6,512 nucleotides of DNA from Betaproteobacteria bacterium (GTDB lineage Bacteria > Pseudomonadota > Gammaproteobacteria > Burkholderiales > UBA9220), in NCBI GenBank assembly GCA_003519965.1, contig DOVS01000253.1, positions 1 to 6,512 of the forward strand. Direction: 5' to 3'. Position numbers and translations under genes: made by a program. This document shows positions 1-6,241 of this stretch, piece after piece; the stretch's first letter is position 1, and each line of letters begins with the position of its first letter. The notes beneath the pieces are model-generated. The model saw nothing but the letters and a program-made list of their open reading frames with translations, had not been told where the DNA came from and ran no database searches.

Positions 1-116
1 CCCGCCAAATCGGGACAATGAACGTGCGGCGTCGCGCGCCGCGCCTCGCTACAACCGCCGACGGCCCAAGCCAAGACACCGATCATCAACCACCGCAACC
101 ATGCCGCGTAAACCAT
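1..116 (-). CDS. Lipoprotein of unknown function (5' part only)
   Basis: The gene reads leftward and runs off the left edge, so only the first 38 codons are visible. Translation from the ATG at 116 gives a positively charged, Trp-rich start (MVYAAWLRW), a hydrophobic stretch at residues 10-19 (LMIGVLAWAV) and then Val-Gly-Gly-Cys at 19-22. That is the layout of a type II (lipoprotein) signal peptide with Cys22 as the lipidated residue. Ser23-Glu24 after the Cys would favour release to the outer membrane over inner-membrane retention. The mature part begins EARRATPHVHCPDLA and contains a second Cys at 34. The start is well supported by AAGGAG six bases upstream of the ATG. The gene is divergent from birA. 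I do not recognise the mature sequence and infer only an envelope location. Confidence 0.7.
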   Translation of the reverse strand, partial: MVYAAWLRWLMIGVLAWAVGGCSEARRATPHVHCPDLA

Positions 117-122
117 GACCGT

Positions 123-128
123 CTCCTT
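123..128 (-). promoter_or_regulatory. Ribosome binding site of the leftward lipoprotein gene
   Basis: Read on the minus strand, AAGGAG lies six bases before the ATG at 116. It fixes that start in preference to the in-frame ATG ten codons further in, and it is the main evidence that the short edge ORF is a real gene. Confidence 0.7.
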
Positions 129-156
129 ACCCACCATGGGCATGCGCAACGCCAAC

Positions 157-173
157 GCCCCGCACACCGGGGC
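157..173. promoter_or_regulatory. Small GC-rich hairpin in the divergent spacer
   Basis: GCCCCG at 157-162 and CGGGGC at 168-173 are exact reverse complements around a 5-base loop (CACAC on the plus strand). No T-run follows on either strand, so this is not an intrinsic terminator. If the lipoprotein transcript begins to the right of it, the hairpin would sit in its 5' leader about 29 bases before the ribosome site. A regulatory role is speculation. Confidence 0.3.
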
Positions 174-187
174 TAACGCATGACCGG

Positions 188-205
188 CGCTATGTTAACA
201 TAGCG
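188..205. promoter_or_regulatory. 18-bp perfect palindrome, candidate operator
   Basis: CGCTATGTTAACATAGCG is its own reverse complement over all 18 bases, centred on GTTAAC, with no spacer between the halves. It lies in the gap between the divergent lipoprotein gene (start at 116) and birA (start at 235), where a dimeric repressor could control either direction. It does not look like the E. coli biotin operator, whose two half-sites are separated by a long spacer, so there is no reason to call it a BirA site. The cognate regulator is unknown. Confidence 0.45.
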
Positions 206-234
206 GCTATCGCAACCGATGCATCGATAACGTC

Positions 235-1212
235 GTGAAGCCGCTCACGTTTAAAATCCTCCGCCTGCTGTCCGATCGTGAATTTCATTCCGGCGAAACC
301 TTGGCGGAAAAACTCCAGGTCTCCCGCGCCACCATCTGGCAGGCACTGCGCCCGCTGGAACAAACCGGTTTTGCACTGCAACGGATTCGCGGCCGTGGCT
401 ACCGTTTGCCTGCCGGCATCGAATGGCTGGATAAAAATCAGGTTCTGAACGCCATGGGCGAAACCGGCGCGCGCGTCACCCTGGATATTTTAGACCGCGT
501 GGAATCCACTAATAGCCTACTGATGACCCAAGCCGCTCGAGGAGCGCCTCATCGACGCTGCATTGCCGCCGAAGCGCAGCAGCAAGGACGCGGCCGGCGC
601 GGCCGACAATGGTGCGCGGAACTGGGAGGCGGCATCGCCTTTTCCCTCCTGTGGCGCTTCCCGCAAGGCGCCTCCGCGCTTTCCGGCCTCAGCCTGGCCG
701 CCGCGGTCGCAGTCATCCGCGCCCTTCGCGAGCAAGGCGTCCACGATGCGCGGGTCAAATGGCCGAACGATATTCTTCACCACCATCGCAAGCTGGCGGG
801 AATCCTCATCGAATTACAGGGAGAAGCACTCGGCCCCAGCGCCGCCGTTATCGGTATCGGACTCAACGTGAAGCTCTCCCCCCGCACCCGGGAAACCATC
901 GACCAAGCCGTCACCGACTTGCACGCCATCGTGGGCGCCCCAGTTGGCCGCAACCAGTTGCTGGGCTGTCTGCTCACCCATCTAATCGACGTGCTCGACG
1001 TTTTTGAGCGCGATGGATTAACACCCCTACACGACGAATGGCTGGCGCACCACGCTTACCACGGCAAACCGGTGCGCCTGATGCTGCCGGACGGCTCCAG
1101 CCACGAGGGCGAAATCACCGGCATCGCGGCGGACGGCGCGCTCATGATGCGTACTCTGATCGGCGTGCGTACTTTCGCCAGCGGAGAAATCAGCTTGCGC
1201 GCAATGGAATGA
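235..1212 (+). CDS. birA: Bifunctional biotin--protein ligase / biotin operon repressor BirA
   Basis: BirA makes biotinyl-5'-AMP from biotin and ATP and transfers biotin to the target lysine of biotin carboxyl carrier proteins. All three domains of the bifunctional form are visible in 325 residues, against 321 in E. coli. A winged helix-turn-helix lies at about 8-58 (recognition helix near VSRATIWQALRPLE). The catalytic domain holds STN at 91-93, the adenylate-binding loop GRGRRGR at 118-124, KWPND at 175-179, the lysine of KLAGIL at 186 (counterpart of E. coli Lys183) and GIGLNV at 207-212. The SH3-like C-terminal domain spans about 277-325 and ends with the SGEIS motif. The HTH domain implies that it also binds DNA, though no operator is recognised here. 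The GTG at 235 is the only usable start after the in-frame stop at 196-198, and no clear Shine-Dalgarno sequence precedes it. Its TGA overlaps the coaX ATG. Confidence 0.95.
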   Translation: MKPLTFKILRLLSDREFHSGETLAEKLQVSRATIWQALRPLEQTGFALQRIRGRGYRLPAGIEWLDKNQVLNAMGETGARVTLDILDRVESTNSLLMTQAARGAPHRRCIAAEAQQQGRGRRGRQWCAELGGGIAFSLLWRFPQGASALSGLSLAAAVAVIRALREQGVHDARVKWPNDILHHHRKLAGILIELQGEALGPSAAVIGIGLNVKLSPRTRETIDQAVTDLHAIVGAPVGRNQLLGCLLTHLIDVLDVFERDGLTPLHDEWLAHHAYHGKPVRLMLPDGSSHEGEITGIAADGALMMRTLIGVRTFASGEISLRAME

Positions 1213-1937
1213 TCCTAGCCATCGACGCCGGCAACAGCCGGATAAAATGGGGGTTGCGCGACGGCCCGCGCTGGCGGGCGCGGGGATGGCGTGAAAACTG
1301 CGCGGTCGGCCAACTCGCCGCCCTATGGCGGCCGCTGCCGCCGCCGCGCCAAATTATTGTGGCGAATGTCGCGGGAGACGCCATGAAGACCGCGCTGCGG
1401 GCGCAACTCCAGCACTGGCCCACCGAACCGCACTGGGTAACCGCGCAACGGGAGCAATGCGGCGTCAAAAATGGCTACGACGATCCCGCCCGCCTCGGCG
1501 GCGACCGCTGGGCGGCGCTCATCGCCGCCTGGGGCCGGCTGCGCCGCGGCTGCGTGGTCGCCAATGTCGGCACGGCCGTTACGGTGGATGCGTTGAACGA
1601 TCACGGCGAGTTTCTCGGCGGCTTCATTGTCCCCGGTTCGATCCTCATGCGCCATGCGTTGGCCGCCAACACCGCCGGTATCGACGCCGGCGACGCGCCG
1701 GCTTACCAGCCTTACCCACGAACAACCGACAATGCGGTTTATAGCGGCGGACTCGCGGCAATCGCCGGCGCCATCGAACGCATGACCAGGCAAATTGCGC
1801 AACGCGACGCCGCACCTCCCTGCCTATTGGGCGGCGGCGGCGCAGCAAGCGTAGCGCCGCTGCTGCCATTCGCCGCAGAAATCATCGATAATCTGGTTTT
1901 GGACGGACTCATCAGGATCGCCCGCACATGCTCATGA
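1209..1937 (+). CDS. coaX: Type III pantothenate kinase (CoaX / Baf family)
   Basis: The enzyme phosphorylates pantothenate, the first committed step of coenzyme A synthesis. The 242-residue protein has the ASKHA-fold signatures of CoaX: an N-terminal phosphate loop DAGNSRIKW at 6-14, NGYDDPARLGGDRW at 88-101 with the presumed catalytic Asp99, GTAVTVD at 121-127, GGFIVPG at 137-143 and a late glycine run LLGGGG. The length is close to the usual size of the family. The same frame stays open upstream to 1038, but that extension lies inside birA, and the ATG at 1209 places DAGN correctly at the N-terminus. It shares ATGA with the birA stop, indicating translational coupling. Unlike type I kinases, CoaX enzymes are known to resist CoA feedback inhibition. 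Asn119 stands where many relatives have Asp in DxGTA; this is probably a tolerated variant. Confidence 0.93.
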   Translation: MILAIDAGNSRIKWGLRDGPRWRARGWRENCAVGQLAALWRPLPPPRQIIVANVAGDAMKTALRAQLQHWPTEPHWVTAQREQCGVKNGYDDPARLGGDRWAALIAAWGRLRRGCVVANVGTAVTVDALNDHGEFLGGFIVPGSILMRHALAANTAGIDAGDAPAYQPYPRTTDNAVYSGGLAAIAGAIERMTRQIAQRDAAPPCLLGGGGAASVAPLLPFAAEIIDNLVLDGLIRIARTCS

Positions 1938-2659
1938 CCACTTCCGCGCCTTCTCCGCGTTGCGGCGGTGCGATCACGCAGTGGCTGTTCCTTCTGCTGT
2001 TGATCGCCAACCTCTTCTTCTGGGGTTATCAAACCTTTGGCCGCAGCCCGCTGGTTAAACCCCTGAACGACCATACTCCGCTCAATCGCCATAAAATCCA
2101 GCTGCTGACCGCCGCCCAGGCGCAACGCCTAACGCCCGTGGCAACGCCGCCAGTATGCCTGGAATGGGGAAGTTTCTCCGAAAACCAAGCCCAGCAAGCA
2201 TTGCAACGGCTGAATCAATTGCACCTCGGCAATCGCCTGTCGTGGCGTAAACACAACGCCCGCCGCGCGTACTGGGTGTACATCCCGCCGCAAAGCACTC
2301 GCCAGGCGGCGATCCTCAAGCTCAAGCAAGTCAGGGCGTTCGGCATTACCGACGGATTTATCGTACAAGACGGCGCATCCTGGCAAAACGCCATTTCCCT
2401 GGGGGTGTTCAAAACGCAAGCCGCCGCCGATAACTATGAACGGCAACTGAAATCCAAGGGCGTGCATTCGGCGACTGTCGGCCCGCACGAACCGGCGGCG
2501 GCCAAAACGGTATTTCAGATACGCGGCGCCGATGATGCGACGATGAAACAATTGGTCCAGCTAAAATTGGATTTCCCCGGCAGTACGGTCAAGGCGGTGG
2601 ATTGCGCCGCCTTACCCCACCCCGCCGCGACGCCGGCAGTGACCGCGACGGGTCCGTAA
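1928..2659 (+). CDS. Membrane-anchored SPOR-domain protein
   Basis: The 243-residue protein has a short cytoplasmic N-terminus, one transmembrane helix at about 19-34 (TQWLFLLLLIANLFFWGY) and a periplasmic part. A SPOR-type domain spans about 155-226: SLGVFKTQAAADNYERQLKS followed by strands around TVFQIRG and STVKAVDC. SPOR domains bind septal peptidoglycan stripped of stem peptides, so a role at the cell wall or division site is likely, but the specific function is unknown. Residues 77-149 look like a second, diverged copy starting EWGSFSENQA. The last 15 residues or so are Ala/Pro-rich. AGGA at 1914-1917 lies ten bases before the ATG at 1928. The ATG at 1934 is an alternative that would give the same ATGA overlap with coaX as coaX has with birA. 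This is probably the last gene of the cluster. Confidence 0.85.
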   Translation: MLMTTSAPSPRCGGAITQWLFLLLLIANLFFWGYQTFGRSPLVKPLNDHTPLNRHKIQLLTAAQAQRLTPVATPPVCLEWGSFSENQAQQALQRLNQLHLGNRLSWRKHNARRAYWVYIPPQSTRQAAILKLKQVRAFGITDGFIVQDGASWQNAISLGVFKTQAAADNYERQLKSKGVHSATVGPHEPAAAKTVFQIRGADDATMKQLVQLKLDFPGSTVKAVDCAALPHPAATPAVTATGP

Positions 2660-2666
2660 CCTCTGG

Positions 2667-4034
2667 TCAAGGAAACAGCTTGCCCGGATTCAATATCCCG
2701 CGCGGATCAAAAACCTGCTTGATCTCTTTCATGAGCTGCAAGGTCACCGCATCGATTTCCCGCGGCACGAAAGCGCGCTTCTCCGCGCCGACTCCGTGCT
2801 CCCCCGACAACGTACCGTTAAGATGCAACACCAGCGTAAACATTTCGTCCAAACAGGCGGCGGCCCGCGCCATTTCTGCGCTGTCGTCGGGATTAACCAG
2901 CCAGTTGACATGAATATTGCCGTTACCGGCATGACCGAAATTTACGTTCGTGATGTCATAGCGGCGGCTAAGCTCGGCTAAGCCGTCCAGCAAATCGGGT
3001 ACGCGGGATACCGGCACCACGATATCCTCGTTGATCTTTTTCGGCGCAATATCGCGCAATAGCGGCGACAGCGTTTTGCGCGCCGCCCACAATGCGGCGA
3101 CATCCGACACCTGACGCGCATCGACCAAGCCTTCGTTGCGGCAAGCGTGGATAATCGCCGCCGCCGCCGGCGCAATTTCGGTGCTTGCTCCATCGACCTC
3201 GATCATCAACATGGCCTGGCTATCCGCCGGCAGCAATCCCGGCTGGCGCGCACGGATTAAATCGAGTGCGCCCGCGTCCATGAATTCCAGCGCGCTGGGT
3301 ACGCGCGGCTGCGCCATAATGGCCGATACCGCCTGGGCGCAACTGGCGATATCCCGGAAATACGCGGTAATTCCACCTTTGGCCTCGGGCAACGGCTCTA
3401 GTTTAAGCGTCGCCTCGGTCACGACCGCTAGCGTGCCTTCCGAGCCGACCAACAAGCGCGTCAAATCGTAACCGACCACTCCCTTGGTGGTATAGCAACC
3501 CGCTCGAATCACGGCGCCCGCTCCGGTAACCGCCGTGAGTCCCAACACATAATCGCGGGTCGTGCCATATTTCACGGCGTGAGGACCACCGGCGCTCGTC
3601 GCCAAGTTGCCGCCCACGCTGCAATAAGGCGCGCTGGAGGGATCCGGCGGCCAGAAAAAACCATAAGGGCGCGCACTATCTTGCACCTCCTGGTTGAGCA
3701 CGCCCGGTTCGACCACCATCACCCGGTTAGGCGCGTCAATGCGAACAATGCGGCGCATCCGCTCCAATGACAACACCAAGCCGCCCGCCTCCGGCAAACT
3801 ACCTCCCGCCGTGCCGGTTCCACGCCCCCGAGGCGTCAGCGGAACCTGGAAATCATGACACAAGCGAATAATTTGGCGCACTTGCTCCGTCGAGCGAGCA
3901 AACACCACCGCTTCGGGTGGAAACACCTTGCGGCTATTATCATAAGCATAAGCGTAACAATCTGCAGCGTCGGTCAGCAAATCTTCCGGGGCCAACTCCG
4001 CCCGCAAGCGGTCGAGAAATTCCAAGGTGAGCAT
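2667..4034 (-). CDS. FAD-binding oxidase, GlcD / D-lactate dehydrogenase type
   Basis: This flavoprotein resembles the GlcD subunit of glycolate oxidase and related D-2-hydroxyacid dehydrogenases, which oxidise substrates such as glycolate or D-lactate to the 2-oxo acid. With the start at 4034 it has 455 residues. The PCMH FAD-binding domain shows PRGRGTGTAGG at 68-78, PPDPSS at 129-134, GGNLATSAGG at 141-150 and GYDLTRLLVGSEGTLAVVTEA near 188-208. The C-terminal oxidase domain shows NFGHAGNGNIHVN at 365-377 and SGEHGVG at 410-416, whose histidines bind metal and substrate in relatives, and it ends NPGKLFP as expected for the family. The ATG at 4034 fits family N-termini and has a weak GGA seven bases upstream; ATG 4046 and TTG 4070 are in-frame alternatives. 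No glcE or glcF is adjacent, so the substrate cannot be assigned. Confidence 0.88.
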   Translation of the reverse strand: MLTLEFLDRLRAELAPEDLLTDAADCYAYAYDNSRKVFPPEAVVFARSTEQVRQIIRLCHDFQVPLTPRGRGTGTAGGSLPEAGGLVLSLERMRRIVRIDAPNRVMVVEPGVLNQEVQDSARPYGFFWPPDPSSAPYCSVGGNLATSAGGPHAVKYGTTRDYVLGLTAVTGAGAVIRAGCYTTKGVVGYDLTRLLVGSEGTLAVVTEATLKLEPLPEAKGGITAYFRDIASCAQAVSAIMAQPRVPSALEFMDAGALDLIRARQPGLLPADSQAMLMIEVDGASTEIAPAAAAIIHACRNEGLVDARQVSDVAALWAARKTLSPLLRDIAPKKINEDIVVPVSRVPDLLDGLAELSRRYDITNVNFGHAGNGNIHVNWLVNPDDSAEMARAAACLDEMFTLVLHLNGTLSGEHGVGAEKRAFVPREIDAVTLQLMKEIKQVFDPRGILNPGKLFP

Positions 4035-4265
4035 AAAGTTTTCCATTGCGGCGAACGAAAAGTTCCTCAACCGCGAAAATAGGGTATAAATAGACTATGC
4101 CATCGCGCAAATTAAGACCACGGTGTCCATTAAACGAGCCGTAGATGCTTGTTATTACTTATGATGACAAAAGAAATTTTAATGCATAAGCATACACTAA
4201 TACTTGACGCACTACTGTCGATCATACTAAAATTCGCCTTAAATTTTAACGGTGGCGGCTGAAAG
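4035..4265. other. AT-rich divergent spacer before the atp operon
   Basis: This is the largest non-coding stretch in the window, between the leftward FAD oxidase and rightward atpI. Positions 4141-4200 contain only 16 G or C in 60 bases, in a window whose coding DNA is clearly GC-rich. No convincing small ORF or RNA gene is present. It contains the rightward promoter candidate annotated separately and an imperfect inverted repeat (TTGTTAT at 4149-4155 with ATGACAA at 4164-4170, one mismatch). It must also hold the leftward promoter for the oxidase gene, for which I see no strong consensus match. Confidence 0.6.
4204..4233 (+). promoter_or_regulatory. Candidate sigma-70 promoter of the atp operon
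   Basis: TTGACG at 4204-4209 (five of six to TTGACA) and TAAAAT at 4228-4233 (five of six to TATAAT) are 18 bp apart. Transcription would begin near 4240, about 25 bases before the atpI start, so the leader would be short. It is the best -35/-10 pair visible upstream of atpI and lies in the most AT-rich part of the spacer. The -10 region also forms the left arm of a 7-bp inverted repeat, TAAAATT (4228-4234) with AATTTTA (4242-4248). Confidence 0.5.
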
Positions 4266-5416
<1,151 letters not shown>

Positions 5417-5459
5417 TTTACTTAACACTTGAAATTCAACTGTCCCTTTAGGAGTCAAT
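5417..5459 (+). promoter_or_regulatory. AT-rich translational leader and strong ribosome site of atpE
   Basis: The 43 bases between atpB and atpE have 14 G or C (33%). They show no obvious hairpin and end in AGGAG at 5450-5454, five bases before the ATG at 5460. In E. coli an A/U-rich, weakly structured leader before atpE raises its translation so that enough c subunit is made. The layout here suggests the same role; this is an inference by analogy. Confidence 0.5.
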
Positions 5460-5741
5460 ATGGAAAACGGCATCGCTTTACTGGTAAATCTACATGGAAT
5501 GACCGCCCTTGGCGTGGGCATCATGCTGGCCGCCGCCGGCCTGGGCTCCGCGTTGGGATGGGGGTTGATTTGCGCCAAAACGCTCGAGGGCATCGCGCGC
5601 CAGCCGGAAATGAAACCGGAGCTCATGAAAAACATGTTCTTCTTCGGCGGCTTGATGGAAGCGTTCCCCATGATTGTCCTCGGACTCGCCATGTGGTTTG
5701 TGTTCGCCAATCCGTTCGTTCCCGCCGGTCTTACCCACTAA
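5460..5741 (+). CDS. atpE: F1Fo ATP synthase subunit c
   Basis: Subunit c forms the rotating membrane ring, each copy carrying one proton per step. The 93-residue protein is a two-helix hairpin: helix 1 at about 13-38 with the glycine packing motif GLGSALGWG at 27-35, a polar loop with ARQPE at 46-50, and helix 2 at about 58-83. The ion-binding carboxylate is Glu67 in GGLMEAFPM, where E. coli has Asp61. Ala follows the Glu, and Trp34 occupies the position of the Gln ligand in sodium-type c subunits, so proton coupling is inferred. It is slightly longer than the 79-residue E. coli protein, with extra residues at both ends. A strong AGGAG precedes the ATG. Confidence 0.96.
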   Translation: MENGIALLVNLHGMTALGVGIMLAAAGLGSALGWGLICAKTLEGIARQPEMKPELMKNMFFFGGLMEAFPMIVLGLAMWFVFANPFVPAGLTH

Positions 5742-5758
5742 GTTCTCGAACCATGATC

Positions 5759-5763
5759 GGAGG
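5759..5763 (+). promoter_or_regulatory. Ribosome binding site fixing the GTG start of atpF
   Basis: GGAGG lies five bases before the GTG at 5769. It decides for this GTG, which opens the family-typical sequence MNVNATIIGQ. Confidence 0.7.
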
Positions 5764-5768
5764 GTTAA

Positions 5769-6239
5769 GTGAACGTTAACGCAACCATTATCGGCCAGCT
5801 CATCACCTTTTGGTTGTTGGTCTGGTTTGTCATGAAGTACGTGTGGGGCCCCATTACCTCCATGATGGACGCGCGCTCCAAACGTATCGCCGACGGACTG
5901 GCGGCCGGCGAGCGCGGCAAGCACGAGCTCGAACTGGCGGCAAAGCGGTCATCGGAAGTCCTTCATGACGCGAAGCAAAAAACCACCGAAATCATCGCAC
6001 AGGGCGAAAAACGCGGCGCGCAAGTGGTCGAAGACGCCAAGCACAGCGCCAAAATAGAGGCCGACCGCATTATTGCGGGCGCGCAAGCGGAGATACGCCA
6101 GGAAGTCAACCGCGCTAAGGAAGCACTCCGGCAACATGTAGCGGAATTAGCCGTGGCCGGCGCAGAGCAGATTCTGCGCAAGGAAATCGACGCCAACGCC
6201 CATGCCGATCTGCTGGAAAAAATAAAAAGCGAATTGTAA
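5769..6239 (+). CDS. atpF: F1Fo ATP synthase subunit b
   Basis: Subunit b dimerises to form the peripheral stalk that holds F1 against rotation. The protein has 156 residues, the same as E. coli AtpF, and begins MNVNATIIGQLITFW with a single membrane helix at about 5-25 followed by MKYVWGPI. After Arg36 comes a long charged, Ala-rich helix (about 37-125) suited to a right-handed coiled coil. Next is the conserved LAVAGAEQIL segment at 127-136, near the delta-binding C-terminus, and the protein ends KIKSEL. It is a single b gene; no b' paralogue follows. It starts 27 bp after atpE, and only two bases separate its stop from the atpH ATG. Confidence 0.97.
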   Translation: MNVNATIIGQLITFWLLVWFVMKYVWGPITSMMDARSKRIADGLAAGERGKHELELAAKRSSEVLHDAKQKTTEIIAQGEKRGAQVVEDAKHSAKIEADRIIAGAQAEIRQEVNRAKEALRQHVAELAVAGAEQILRKEIDANAHADLLEKIKSEL

Positions 6240-6241
6240 CG

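Noticed and set aside
157..173. GC hairpin as an intrinsic terminator
   Set aside because: There is no T-run on either strand, and it lies between divergent genes where no transcript should end.
188..205. Palindrome as a classical BirA operator
   Set aside because: The halves abut, with no long spacer, and do not match the known half-site; only an unidentified operator is proposed.
1038..1208. In-frame upstream extension of coaX
   Set aside because: It lies wholly inside birA, has unrelated Arg-rich composition, and would put the N-terminal DAGN motif far from the start.
1323..1802. Long open frame on the minus strand inside coaX
   Set aside because: It is a shadow of a GC-rich gene: no recognisable domain, and the plus-strand frame carries all CoaX motifs.
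4035..4070. Earlier starts for the FAD oxidase (TTG at 4070, ATG at 4046)
   Set aside because: Neither has a ribosome site at useful distance, and the N-terminus from 4034 already matches the family. ATG 4046 stays possible.
5460..5741. Sodium-translocating type of ATP synthase
   Set aside because: The c subunit lacks the Gln in helix 1 and the Ser/Thr after Glu that form the sodium site, and the operon order is the ordinary proton type.
5429..5779. Plus-strand frame of 116 codons overlapping atpE
   Set aside because: It is a frame-shifted, Arg-rich shadow; atpE in the other frame has a strong ribosome site and full family match.
5490..5924. Minus-strand frame of 144 codons across atpE and atpF
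   Set aside because: It is antisense to two well-conserved genes and spans their boundary; its composition is low-complexity His/Gly/Glu.
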